A stretch of DNA of 14,234 bases from CAWCLK01 sp963796225 (GTDB lineage Bacteria; Actinomycetota; Nitriliruptoria; Nitriliruptorales; Nitriliruptoraceae): positions 1 to 14,234 of the forward strand of contig CAWCLK010000046.1 in NCBI GenBank assembly GCA_963796225.1, in the 5' to 3' direction. A program made the position numbers and the translations under genes. Position 1 is the first letter of the stretch; every line of letters begins with the position of its first letter. The notes under the pieces are model-generated. The model ran no database searches and was not told where the DNA came from. It worked only from the letters and a program-made list of their open reading frames with translations. Shown here piece by piece: positions 6,773 to 14,234 of the stretch.

Positions 6773-6790
6773 TGAGTGAGCACTCACTCA
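6773..6790. promoter_or_regulatory. TetR-type operator upstream of the hydroxylase-hydrolase operon
   Basis: TGAGTGAG (6773-6780) and CTCACTCA (6783-6790) are exact reverse complements separated by CA. The site ends 24 bases before the ATG of the downstream tetR (minus strand). Operators of the TGAGTGAG/CTCACTCA kind are common for TetR proteins. Its position between this operon and the upstream adenosine deaminase gene also implies a promoter in the 91-base gap, although I could not place convincing -35/-10 boxes. Confidence 0.85.
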
Positions 6791-6839
6791 TGGGTGCGGC
6801 AGCATCGCAGCCGCTCCCCCGCGACGCAAACCGGCCCGG

Positions 6840-7898
6840 TCAGGCCCCGCCGTGCCAGTCCGCGATGGCGTGGTGCAGTCGCTGCCGCTCGTCGTCGCTG
6901 CAGAACGCGGCGTCGGCGGCGTTGCGCAGCACCTGGACGACCCGGTCCACCGACCACCCGAAGGTCTCCGTGCAGACGACCAGCTCCTCGGTCATGGTGG
7001 TCGCGCTCATGAGCCGGTTGTCGGTGTTCACCGTCACGCGGAACCCGAGGTCGAGCAGGCGATCGACGGGGTGCTCGGGCAGGGACGCCACGGCGCCCGT
7101 GTGGACGTTCGAGGACGGGCAGACCTCGAGCGCGATCCCCTCGTCGCGCACCCGAGTGGCGATCGGCCCCAGCTCGGGCCCGTCCAACCCCTCGGTCACG
7201 TCCTCGATGATCCGGACCCCATGACCGAGCCGCTCCGTGCCGCAGACCTCGATGGCCTCGGTGATGGACGGCAGCCCGTAGGCCTCCCCCGCGTGGATGG
7301 TGACGTGCAACCCGCCGGCTCGTGCAGTCTCGATCGCCGACAGGTGGTCGGCCGGCGGGAAGCCGTCCTCGGCCCCGGCGAGGTCGAAGGCGACCACGCC
7401 CCGGTCGGCCCACCGCACCCCCGCGGCGGCAGCGGCGTCGGCGTTGTCCTCGGTACGCATCGCCGCCACGATCGTTCGCACGACGATGTCCCGGTCGCGC
7501 ATGGCGCGGTCGAACCCGGCGGTGGTCGCCTCCAGCACCTCGTCCAGCGACAGGCCGCGATCGGTGTTCAGCTCGGGCGCGAAGCGCAGCTCGGCGTACA
7601 GCACGCCGTCGTCGGCGAGGTCGACCGCCGACTCGTAGGCGACCCGTTCCAGGGACGCGGGCGTCTGCATCACCGCGACGGTGTGCGCGAAGGTGGTGAG
7701 GTAGGTGGGAAGGTCCCGGCGCGCCGCGCCCTCGTGGAACCAACGGGTCAGCCCGGCGAGGTCGGAGGCGGGCAGCTCGTGGCCGATCTCGTCGGCCAGC
7801 TCGAGGACCGTGGCGGGGCGCAGCCCACCGTCGAGGTGGTCGTGCAGGACCACCTTCGGGGCGGCACGGAGTCGGTCACGCGTCAAGGTCTGGGTCAC
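6840..7898 (-). CDS. Adenosine deaminase family protein
   Basis: This is a metal-dependent purine deaminase of the adenosine/AMP deaminase superfamily, a cytoplasmic TIM barrel. It probably converts adenosine to inosine for purine salvage. Counting from GTG 7898 (352 residues), the zinc ligands are His19 and His21 (VLHDHLDGG), His202 in HAGEA, and Asp293 in VNTDNRLMS. Glu205 of HAGEA is the proton donor and His226 of RLGHGVR the catalytic histidine. The motif is NTDN rather than the commoner NTDDP. The length is typical. The start is uncertain: GTG 7898 and TTG 7910 are both possible and neither has a clear ribosome site. The gene is in the same direction as the TetR operon but is separated by a 91-base gap holding that operon's operator. 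It is divergent from the GGDEF-EAL gene. Another deaminase substrate cannot be excluded. Confidence 0.9.
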   Translation of the reverse strand: MTQTLTRDRLRAAPKVVLHDHLDGGLRPATVLELADEIGHELPASDLAGLTRWFHEGAARRDLPTYLTTFAHTVAVMQTPASLERVAYESAVDLADDGVLYAELRFAPELNTDRGLSLDEVLEATTAGFDRAMRDRDIVVRTIVAAMRTEDNADAAAAAGVRWADRGVVAFDLAGAEDGFPPADHLSAIETARAGGLHVTIHAGEAYGLPSITEAIEVCGTERLGHGVRIIEDVTEGLDGPELGPIATRVRDEGIALEVCPSSNVHTGAVASLPEHPVDRLLDLGFRVTVNTDNRLMSATTMTEELVVCTETFGWSVDRVVQVLRNAADAAFCSDDERQRLHHAIADWHGGA

Positions 7899-8000
7899 AG
7901 GCGCCGTCAACTGTCGTCAGAGGGGGAGGGATCCCGCAGTCAACCATCCGCACACGCACACCACCTGCCCACCATCGCTCTTCTGAGGGGGAGAGACGAC

Positions 8001-9473
8001 ATGGGATCGTCCGAGGGGCTCCGTGCCCTGGTGCTCACCGTCGCCTGCGCGGTGGCCGTCCTGGCGGGGCGAGAGCTCGCCACGCTGCCGGCGCTGCTGG
8101 CCGTCGCCGTCGTCGTGGCCGTCACGGTCGTCGTCGACCGGCGCGCGCAGCGTGCCGTGCCGACGCCGCCGGACACCGACCCGCTCACCGGCACCGCCAC
8201 CGTCCCGACCATGCGCGATCGCCTGGCCCACGCCACGGCGTCGAGCTCGCGCAACGGCCAGGCCGTGGCCGTGATGGTGCTCGCACTCGACGACTTCGCC
8301 GAGGTCGACGCGACCTTCGCCCACCCCGTGGGCGACCGCGTGCTGCTGGAGGTCGCGTCCCGTCTGGAGGCGGGGGCGCGGCGCACCGACCTCGTCTGCC
8401 GGTCCGCCGGCCACGAGTTCGTCCTGGTCGTCGAGCACCTCGACGGCCAGTCGGGCGCCGCCGTGGTCGCCGACAAGGTGCTGGCGAGCCTTCGAGACCC
8501 GATCGCGGTGGGCCACGCCACGGTCCTCGTCACCGCCTCGCTCGGCATCGCCCTGTGCCCGCAGGACAGCGAGTCGCCCGAGGAGCTGGTGGCACTGGCC
8601 CGCGGGGCGCTGGACACCGCACGCGACGCCGGCGGGGACACCTACCGCTTCTCCAGCGTCGACCTGCGCGCCGAGCAGGCCCAGCTGCAGGCCACGTTGG
8701 GCGAGCTGCGTGCGGCCCTCGACGGCGACCAGCTCGAGCTGGCCTACCAACCCCAGATCGACCTGCGCACCGGCGCCGTGGTGGCGGCCGAGGCGCTGCT
8801 GCGCTGGCGGCGAGAGGAGGGGCAGGCCGCCGTCCCGGCGGGCCGGTTCATCGCCATGACCGAGAACTCCGAGCTGGCCGAACGCATCGGCCGGTGGGTC
8901 GTCGACCGGGCCGTCGCCCAGGTCGCGGCGTGGCAGGCGGCCGGCCCCGGGGCCCCGGGTGTGGCGGTCAACGTCGGGCTGCGGCACCTGCGCCACGGCG
9001 ACCTCGCCGGCGAGCTGCGCACCGCCCTGGACCGGCATGGCGTCGCGCCGGCCCGCGTCGAGGTCGAGGTGCCGGAATCCGTGCTCGGCGCGGACCCCGA
9101 CCGGGTCGTGCCCGTCCTGCACGAGCTCGCCGCCCTCGGGGTGCGGATCGTCCTCGACGAGTTCGGCACCGGCCAGACGTCACTCGCACAGCTACCGGAC
9201 CTCCCGCTGCACGCCATCAAGCTGGACGTGACCCTCGGCGACCGGCTCGCCGGCGCCGGAGCGGGCATGGTGGCGGGACTGGTCGGGCTGGGCCGTGAGC
9301 TCGGCCTGCAGGTGGTCGTCCCACGGATCGAGCACGCCGGCCAGCTGCGACGTGCCCGCGAGCTCGGCTGTGCCCGCGCCCAGGGCTACCTGCTGTCCCC
9401 GCCCGTGTCGGCCGACCGGCTGCTCGCCGAGATCGCCCGGCGGGGCGACGCGGCCGTGCGCCCCGGCCGCTGA
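8001..9473 (+). CDS. Membrane GGDEF-EAL protein with degenerate active sites
   Basis: This 490-residue protein has two N-terminal membrane helices (about 8-24 and 29-46), a GGDEF domain (about 58-220) and an EAL domain (about 224-485). The start ATG has GAGGGGGAGAG about five bases upstream. The GGDEF signature is AGHEF (136-140), so cyclase activity is unlikely. The upstream RxxD inhibitory-site pattern (Arg127, Asp130) is kept. In the EAL domain Glu264 of EALLRW, Asn324, Glu356, Asp386, Lys407 and Gln461 are present. However, the DDFG pair is DEFG (Glu387) and the AEGVE motif is VPRIE, losing its glutamate. Phosphodiesterase activity is therefore doubtful too. It may sense c-di-GMP or act through contacts. 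No sensor domain is seen besides the membrane part. It stands alone, ending six bases before the convergent amidohydrolase gene. Confidence 0.9.
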   Translation: MGSSEGLRALVLTVACAVAVLAGRELATLPALLAVAVVVAVTVVVDRRAQRAVPTPPDTDPLTGTATVPTMRDRLAHATASSSRNGQAVAVMVLALDDFAEVDATFAHPVGDRVLLEVASRLEAGARRTDLVCRSAGHEFVLVVEHLDGQSGAAVVADKVLASLRDPIAVGHATVLVTASLGIALCPQDSESPEELVALARGALDTARDAGGDTYRFSSVDLRAEQAQLQATLGELRAALDGDQLELAYQPQIDLRTGAVVAAEALLRWRREEGQAAVPAGRFIAMTENSELAERIGRWVVDRAVAQVAAWQAAGPGAPGVAVNVGLRHLRHGDLAGELRTALDRHGVAPARVEVEVPESVLGADPDRVVPVLHELAALGVRIVLDEFGTGQTSLAQLPDLPLHAIKLDVTLGDRLAGAGAGMVAGLVGLGRELGLQVVVPRIEHAGQLRRARELGCARAQGYLLSPPVSADRLLAEIARRGDAAVRPGR

Positions 9474-9479
9474 GACGCG

Positions 9480-10406
9480 TCAGGTCGTGGTGGCCCGCGC
9501 CAGCAGCCGTCGGGCGTTGCCGGCCAGCACGCCCCGCAGCGCCTCGTCGTCGAGCCCGAGCCGGGCCACGCCCCGCACCTGGGTCACGTAGGCGTGCGGG
9601 ATGCTGGGGAAGTCCGAGCCGAACACGAGCCGGTCGGGCATCGCCGCCAGCCGATCGCAGGTCGCGGGGTCGGGGCGCTGTCCCTCCAGGGCGGGCTCGT
9701 CGGCCCACGTGTCGTGCAGGGTCATGGACAGGTCGAGGTGCACGTCGTCGGCCTCGGTCGCGAGGTCGATGGCGGCGTCGAACTCGGGCATGCCCACGTG
9801 GGCGACGACCACCGTCAGGCCGGGATGCCGGTCGAGCAGGGCACGCACGGTGTCGATCCCACACCAGGCGTCGCCGCCGTCGACGCCGTAGACGGCGGTG
9901 GCGTGCAGCATCACGGGCAGCCGCGCCCCGGCGATCAGCTCCCAGGCCTCGTCCAGGCGCGGGTCGGCGGCGTGGAACCGCCCGACCTGGGTGTGGACCT
10001 TGACCACCGCCCCGCCGCGGCCGATCGCGTCGGCGGTCGCCTCCGTCACACCGTCCTCGGGGAAGATCGTGAAGGTCGGCACGACCTGCGGGTGGGCGTC
10101 GGCGAGGTCGAGGGTGTAGCCGTTGAGCCAGTCCAGCATGCCCGGGCGGTGGGCGTAGGCCAGCGCGGTGTGGGCGACCACACCCACGCGTGCGAGGTGG
10201 GCCAGCCGTGCCTCGGCGTCGTCGCGGTACCGGATCGGCCACGGCGGGTCCTCGAGCGCGTCGAAGAAGCGCCACACGGCGGCCTGGAGGCGGTCCGGCA
10301 TGGCGTGGACGTGCAGGTCGACGATGCCGTCGAGCCCGAGGTCGTCGAGGAAGGCCGGCACCTCGGCGTCGGTCGCGGGGTAGCCGTCCGGATCCCTCGC
10401 GGTCAC
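9480..10406 (-). CDS. Amidohydrolase-2 family metal-dependent hydrolase
   Basis: This 308-residue TIM-barrel enzyme is of the amidohydrolase-related type that includes ACMSD-like decarboxylases and lactonases. The metal-site pattern is complete: VDLHVHAMP with His32 and His34, VKVHTQ with His138, VMLHATA with His168, VVAHVGMPEF with His203 and VFGSDFPSIP with Asp265. The substrate is unknown. The GTG start at 10406 overlaps the TGA of the ABC-F gene as GTGA, so it should be translated from the ABC-F transcript. The two functions have no obvious link, so co-expression may be simple packing. The stop lies six bases from the end of the convergent GGDEF-EAL gene. No signal peptide is visible. Confidence 0.87.
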   Translation of the reverse strand: MTARDPDGYPATDAEVPAFLDDLGLDGIVDLHVHAMPDRLQAAVWRFFDALEDPPWPIRYRDDAEARLAHLARVGVVAHTALAYAHRPGMLDWLNGYTLDLADAHPQVVPTFTIFPEDGVTEATADAIGRGGAVVKVHTQVGRFHAADPRLDEAWELIAGARLPVMLHATAVYGVDGGDAWCGIDTVRALLDRHPGLTVVVAHVGMPEFDAAIDLATEADDVHLDLSMTLHDTWADEPALEGQRPDPATCDRLAAMPDRLVFGSDFPSIPHAYVTQVRGVARLGLDDEALRGVLAGNARRLLARATTT

Positions 10407-12397
10407 GACGCGAACCGCGCCTGGACGCGGGCCTCGGCCTCCTCGAGCCGCAGCAGCCGGTCCTCCCAGTCGGCCATCAGCTGCCCGGCGCGGTCCTTGG
10501 CCTCGCCGTGCGCGACCGCGAGGTCACGGGCCCGGTCGGGGTCGTCGTAGACCGCGGGGTCCGCCAGCGCCCGGGTCAGCTCGGCGACCTCGGCCTCGGC
10601 CTTCGCCACCGCGGACTCGAGCCTCGACACCTCGTTGCGCAGCGTGCCGGTCTCCTGCTTCAGGGCCTGGCGCAGCTCGGCCTCGCGCCGCTTGCGGGTG
10701 GCCTTGTCCTCGCGGGGCGGCGGCGTGGCGGTGCGGCGAACGGGCGCCGCGGCCGCCGAGGGGGTGTCGGGGACGCTCTCGCCCCGCAGCTCGCGGGTCG
10801 CGAGGTAGTCCTCGTAGTCGCCGTCGTGGACGGTGACGGTGCCGTCGCGCACGTCGACGATCATGTCGGCGACGTTGCGGATCACGTGCCGGTCGTGGGT
10901 GACCAGCACGATCGTGCCCGGGTACGCGATCAGCGCGTCCACCAGCACGTCACGGGACGGGATGTCGAGGTGGTTGGTCGGCTCGTCGAGCACCAGCAGG
11001 TTCACCGGGTCGGCCATGGTCCGGGCCAGGGCGAGGCGGGTGCGCTCGCCACCCGAGAGCTGCTTCACCAGCCGGTCGGCGGCGTCGCCGGAGAACCCGA
11101 AGGCGCCGAGCATCGTGCGGACGTTGGCGCCGCGGTGACGCGCCGAGAGCCCGCCCGAGAACTCCTCGAGCACGGTGCGGTCGAGGTTGAGCACGTCGAC
11201 CTGGTGCTGCGCGAACGTCGCCACCTGGACGTTGTGGCCCAGCGTCGCCGTCCCGTCCCGCGGTTCGAGGTCCCCCAGCAACAGGTGCAGCAATGTGGAC
11301 TTGCCCGCCCCGTTGGGACCGATCACGCCGACCTTGCGCCCGCGCTCGACGACGAGGTGGACATCGGTGAGCACGTCGGGGTCGTCGTCGTAGCCGACGC
11401 GGACGCCGTCGTACTCGACGACCACGCGGCCCGCACGGGGCGGTTCCGGGAAGCCGAACTTCGCGATGACCTGGCGATGCTCGGGGACCTCGACACGGTC
11501 GATCTTCTCGATCGCCTTCACCCGCGACTGCACGGCCTTCGCCTTGGACGCCTTGGCACGGAAGCGGGTGATGAACTGCTCCTGCGCCGCGATCTGGCGG
11601 TCCTGGGTGGCCTTGGCCCGGCGCAGGTGCTCCAGGCGCTCCTCGCGCTGCGCGACGAACTGGTCGTAGGCCCCGAACTCGCCGCCCGGCTTCGCCACGT
11701 ACTCGGTGGCGGTGCCCGCCGCGAGCTCGACCACGCGCTCGGCGACCCGATCGATGAAGTCGCGGTCGTGGGACACGAACAGGATCGCGCCCTCGTACGC
11801 GGCCAGCGTGTCCTCGAGCCAGGCGATCGAGTCGAGGTCGAGGTGGTTGGTGGGCTCGTCGAGCACCAGCACGTCGGGGCGCGAGAGCAGCAGGCGTGCC
11901 AGCGCCACACGCACGCGCCACCCACCGGACATCTCGGTCACCAGCCGGTCGGCGTCCTCGGGCGCGAACCCCAGCCCGTGCAGGACCCGGTGGGCGTCGG
12001 CCTCCAGGGCGTACCCGCCGAGGTTCGCGAACCGCTCCTGGAGGTGGCCGTACTCGTCCAGCGCCGCGGGGTCCTCGGCCAGGCGCGGTTCGAGCTCGTG
12101 CATGCGGTGGGCGACGGTCTGGACCTCGTGGGCGCCGGCCAGGGTCTCGTCGAGCACGGTCCCGGTCACCGTCTCGGTCAGGTCCTGCGGCAGGTAGCCG
12201 ACGCGCACGTCCTTCGCCCGGGCGACCTCGCCGTCGTCGGCCTGCTGCAGGCCGAGGGCGATCTCGAGCAGGGTGGTCTTGCCCGCCCCGTTCCCGCCGA
12301 CCAGCGCGACGCGACGCCCGGGGACGAGCTGCAACGTGACGTCACGGAACAGGACGGCCTGTCCGTGCGCCTTGGAGACACCTGCCAGCGTGATCAT
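10403..12397 (-). CDS. ABC-F family ATP-binding cassette protein
   Basis: This soluble 664-residue protein has two ATPase cassettes and no membrane segments, as in ABC-F translation factors (EttA/Uup group), which act on the ribosome. Domain 1 has Walker A GGNGAGKT (34-41), signature MSGGW (156-160) and Walker B VLVLDEPTNHLD (176-187). A charged linker follows (about 248-312, rich in Arg, Lys and Ala), corresponding to the tRNA-contacting insert. Domain 2 has Walker A GPNGAGKS (360-367), LSGGE (447-451) and LLVLDEPTNHLD (467-478). The C-terminus (about 565-660) is a basic then acidic coiled coil, as in Uup-like members. Catalytic glutamates Glu181 and Glu472 are intact. Whether it serves general translation or antibiotic resistance cannot be read from the sequence. 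ATG 12397 lacks a clear ribosome site. It heads a two-gene unit with the amidohydrolase and is divergent from the DUF2461 gene. Confidence 0.93.
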   Translation of the reverse strand: MITLAGVSKAHGQAVLFRDVTLQLVPGRRVALVGGNGAGKTTLLEIALGLQQADDGEVARAKDVRVGYLPQDLTETVTGTVLDETLAGAHEVQTVAHRMHELEPRLAEDPAALDEYGHLQERFANLGGYALEADAHRVLHGLGFAPEDADRLVTEMSGGWRVRVALARLLLSRPDVLVLDEPTNHLDLDSIAWLEDTLAAYEGAILFVSHDRDFIDRVAERVVELAAGTATEYVAKPGGEFGAYDQFVAQREERLEHLRRAKATQDRQIAAQEQFITRFRAKASKAKAVQSRVKAIEKIDRVEVPEHRQVIAKFGFPEPPRAGRVVVEYDGVRVGYDDDPDVLTDVHLVVERGRKVGVIGPNGAGKSTLLHLLLGDLEPRDGTATLGHNVQVATFAQHQVDVLNLDRTVLEEFSGGLSARHRGANVRTMLGAFGFSGDAADRLVKQLSGGERTRLALARTMADPVNLLVLDEPTNHLDIPSRDVLVDALIAYPGTIVLVTHDRHVIRNVADMIVDVRDGTVTVHDGDYEDYLATRELRGESVPDTPSAAAAPVRRTATPPPREDKATRKRREAELRQALKQETGTLRNEVSRLESAVAKAEAEVAELTRALADPAVYDDPDRARDLAVAHGEAKDRAGQLMADWEDRLLRLEEAEARVQARFAS

Positions 12398-12411
12398 GGT
12401 GTGCGAGGCTA
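12398..12411 (-). promoter_or_regulatory. Candidate -10 box for a leaderless ABC-F transcript
   Basis: On the minus strand TAGCCT (12411-12406), fitting the TANNNT pattern, ends eight bases before the ATG. There is no ribosome site between. That spacing would place the transcript start at or near the start codon, as in leaderless actinobacterial mRNAs. No -35 box is evident. This is inference from spacing. Confidence 0.3.
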
Positions 12412-12435
12412 TCCGCGCCGGATTCGGAGCCCGAC

Positions 12436-13125
12436 ATGGCCGACGCCCACCTCTCCCCCGCCCTCTTCGACTTCCTGTTCGACCTGGACGTGAACAACGA
12501 GCGGCGCTGGTTCGAGGCCAACCGCGACACCTACGAGGCCGTCGTCCGCGAGCCGGTCCTCGGGCTGATCCGCGACCTGGCCGACCCGATGCACCGACGG
12601 GTGTCGCGGCACCTGGTCGCCGACGACCGCAAACAGGGCGGGTCGATGTTCCGCCCCCACCGCGACACGCGATTCTCGAAGGACAAGCGCCCGTACAAGA
12701 CCCAGGCGTCCTTCCAGCTTCGCCACGAGGCCCAGGACCGCGACGTCTCCGCCCCCGGGATCTACGTGCACCTGGAACCGGGCAACGTGTTCCTCGGGGC
12801 GGGGATGTACCGACCGGCGACCGCGACGCTCACCCGGCTTCGCGACGACATCGTCGAACGCCCCGCCGTGTTCCGCCGCATGCGGACCCGACTGGACCGG
12901 GACGGCTGGGACTGGGGTGGCGACACGCTGGCCCGCGGACCGAAGGGCTACGACCGCGACCATCCGCTGATCGACGAGCTGTGCCGCACGTCGTGGATCC
13001 TCGTGCACCCCTTCACCGAGGACGAGGCCACCTCCCCCGGCTTCGCCGACGCGCTGGTGGAGCACGCGGCCGAGGTCCGGTCGCTGCTCGCCTGGCAGTG
13101 CCGGGTGCTGGACCTGCCGTGGTGA
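12436..13125 (+). CDS. DUF2461 family protein
   Basis: This 229-residue soluble protein belongs to the DUF2461 (TIGR02453) family, whose function is unknown to me. Family marks are NNERRWFEANRDTYE (20-34), MFRPHRDTRFSKDKRPYKT (71-89) and GIYVHLEPGNVFLGAGMYRP (108-127), followed by an Arg-rich region (LRDDIVERPAVFRRMRTRL) and a C-terminal segment typical of the family. Length is normal. The ATG at 12436 has GGAG at 12426-12429. It is divergent from the ABC-F gene across 38 bases and ends about 17 bases before the insertion sequence. No frame damage is seen. Confidence 0.88.
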   Translation: MADAHLSPALFDFLFDLDVNNERRWFEANRDTYEAVVREPVLGLIRDLADPMHRRVSRHLVADDRKQGGSMFRPHRDTRFSKDKRPYKTQASFQLRHEAQDRDVSAPGIYVHLEPGNVFLGAGMYRPATATLTRLRDDIVERPAVFRRMRTRLDRDGWDWGGDTLARGPKGYDRDHPLIDELCRTSWILVHPFTEDEATSPGFADALVEHAAEVRSLLAWQCRVLDLPW

Positions 13126-13142
13126 GGCGCGTCGGGCTCCTA

Positions 13143-14234
13143 GTGTGCTGTAAGGCTGAAACGTGTCATTAATCGGTCTCTGTGGTGGCGTCGAGGACGG
13201 CGCCGCAGTAGCGGCCGATCGCGTCGAGGATCTGGTCGGCGGTCTTGGTCCACACGAAGGGTTTGGGGTCGGCGTTCCAGACCTCGACCCAGTCGCGGAT
13301 GTCGGCGGCGAGCTCGCGGATGTGGCGGTGGGCGGAGCGTTGCAGCTTCTTGGTCGTGAGTGCGGAGAACCATCGTTCGACCAGGTTCAGCCAGCTGCTG
13401 TAGGTCGGGGTGAAGTGCAGGTGGAACCGGCGGTGGCGGAGCAGCCAGCGGTGGACCTTGGGGGTCTTGTGGGTCTGCAGGTTGTCCAGGACGATGTGCA
13501 CGTCCAGCCCCTCGGGCACGGCCCGGTTGATCTTGTTGAGGAACCGGATGAACTCGTCCGAGGAGTGGTTGGGCCGTAGGTCGGTGATCACCGTCCCCGA
13601 GGCCACGTCGAGCGCGGCGAACAGGTCCAGGGTGCCGTGCCGGACGTAGTCGTGGGTGGCCCGCTGTGGGGTGGTGGGCAGCATCGGCAAGGTCGGTGCG
13701 GTGCGGTTGAGCGCCTGGATCTGGGGTTTCTCGTCCACGGCGAACACCACCGCGGCCTCGGGCGGGTTGAGGTACAGCCCGACGATGTCGCGGGTCTTCT
13801 CGATCAGCTGCGGGTCCGGGGAGAGCTTGAACTCGTCCTGCCGCCACGGCTTGAGACCGAACGCCCGCCAGATCTGGGCCACGGTCTGATGCGAGATCCC
13901 ATGCTTGGCCGCCAACGACCGCGTCGACCAGTGTGTCGCATCCGCCGGGGTCGACTCGAGCGTGTCGATCACCACCGCCTCGACCGTGTCGTCGTCCACC
14001 GTGCGCGGCGCCCCGGGACGTGGCGCGTCCGACAGTCCCTCGAGCCGCTGCTCGGCGAACCGGCGGCGCCACTTGCCCACCGTGGCCTCGTGCGCGCCCA
14101 CCTGCGCGGCGACCTCGCGGTTGGACAGCCCCTCGGCACATGCCAGCACGATCCGGGACCGCAACGCCAGCGCCTGCGACGAGGAGTGGCGACGGCGCCA
14201 CCGCTGCAACGTGTCACGCTCGTCGTCGGTCAGC
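13143..14234 (-). mobile_element. IS630-type insertion sequence, cut by the window edge
   Basis: One transposase gene fills the element. The outer end is placed at about 13143, just after a TA dinucleotide (13141-13142). IS630/Tc1-like elements insert at TA and duplicate it. The likely terminal sequence GTGTGCTGTAAGGCTGAAAC lies between that TA and the transposase stop. The other end lies beyond the window, so the inverted repeat cannot be confirmed and the exact border is an estimate. Confidence 0.65.
13169..14234 (-). CDS. IS630 family transposase (start beyond window)
   Basis: This DDE transposase would cut and paste its own element. The frame stays open to the window edge: upstream of TTG 14209 it reads LTDDERDTLQRWRRRHSSSQ, which is the usual IS630 N-terminus. 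The true start is therefore outside, and TTG 14209 is not it. Counting from that TTG, an N-terminal helix-turn-helix spans about 20-60 (ACAEGLSNREVAAQVGAHEA). A second DNA-binding part (WSTRSLAAKHGISHQTVAQI, 94-113) follows. The catalytic acids are Asp159 (FAVDEKPQ), Asp242 (IVLDNLQTHKTP) and Glu278 (LNLVERWFSAL), with 35 residues between the last two. All are intact and there is no internal stop, so it may be functional. It is convergent with the DUF2461 gene. Confidence 0.9.
   Translation of the reverse strand, partial: LTDDERDTLQRWRRRHSSSQALALRSRIVLACAEGLSNREVAAQVGAHEATVGKWRRRFAEQRLEGLSDAPRPGAPRTVDDDTVEAVVIDTLESTPADATHWSTRSLAAKHGISHQTVAQIWRAFGLKPWRQDEFKLSPDPQLIEKTRDIVGLYLNPPEAAVVFAVDEKPQIQALNRTAPTLPMLPTTPQRATHDYVRHGTLDLFAALDVASGTVITDLRPNHSSDEFIRFLNKINRAVPEGLDVHIVLDNLQTHKTPKVHRWLLRHRRFHLHFTPTYSSWLNLVERWFSALTTKKLQRSAHRHIRELAADIRDWVEVWNADPKPFVWTKTADQILDAIGRYCGAVLDATTETD

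Noticed and set aside
6852..8000. Plus-strand extension of the GGDEF-EAL frame over the adenosine deaminase gene
   Set aside because: It has no family features, is antisense to a well-matched enzyme, and ATG 8001 has a strong ribosome site with membrane helices directly after it.
9474..9479. Terminator between the convergent GGDEF-EAL and amidohydrolase genes
   Set aside because: The gap is six bases and I found no stem followed by a T-tract at either coding end.
10190..12493. A 767-codon plus-strand open frame opposite the ABC-F gene
   Set aside because: The translation is low-complexity Val/Gly/Leu/Asp/His-rich shadow sequence of the minus-strand gene, with no motif of its own.
13140..14201. 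Second minus-strand frame inside the IS630 element
   Set aside because: It is the transposase read one base off, giving Arg/Pro/Gly-rich protein without the DDE motifs. The correct frame is uninterrupted, so no programmed frameshift is needed.

Overview
This is a very GC-rich chromosomal segment with dense gene packing, GTG and TTG starts beside ATG, several stop/start overlaps, two TetR repressors and a crotonase. That combination suggests a high-GC actinobacterium or a close relative. I cannot name genus or species from the sequence, and nothing looks plasmid- or phage-like. Every non-coding gap is shorter than 300 bases. I found no rRNA, tRNA or CRISPR array.

Layout. (1) 17-798, minus: a PAPS-type sulfotransferase whose frame breaks at a run of G. 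It is divergent from (2) 894-1787, plus: a crotonase-fold acyl-CoA enzyme with altered catalytic acids. (3) 1788-1932: a convergent gap with two copies of a 39-base palindromic repeat. (4) 1908-3388, minus: two coupled membrane-protein genes, the second carrying a YndJ-like region with a disturbed frame. They are divergent from (5) 3468-4103, plus: a TetR repressor, and two near-identical 16-base palindromes lie between them. (6) 4060-6748, minus: an apparent three-gene operon, transcribed as TetR, then sterol-desaturase-type membrane hydroxylase, then membrane-anchored alpha/beta hydrolase. Its genes overlap at stop/start and a long palindromic operator precedes it. (7) 6840-7898, minus: an adenosine deaminase-type enzyme. 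(8) 8001-9473, plus: a membrane GGDEF-EAL protein with damaged catalytic motifs. (9) 9480-12397, minus: an ABC-F ATPase followed, with a 4-base overlap, by a metal-dependent amidohydrolase. (10) 12436-13125, plus: a DUF2461 protein. (11) From about 13143 to the window end: an IS630-type insertion sequence whose transposase start is cut off by the edge.

How the genes may work together. The clearest units are two TetR-controlled membrane-related modules placed tail to tail, with the tetR and hydrolase coding ends overlapping by 44 bases. The hydroxylase-hydrolase operon fits modification and cleavage of a lipid or other hydrophobic ester, induced by a small molecule. The divergent membrane pair is probably controlled by the other TetR. 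The remaining genes look like ordinary housekeeping or accessory functions. I do not see a convincing new multi-gene system. The points most worth checking are the two TetR regulons, the palindromic repeat pair, the degenerate c-di-GMP protein and the homopolymer-associated frame breaks.
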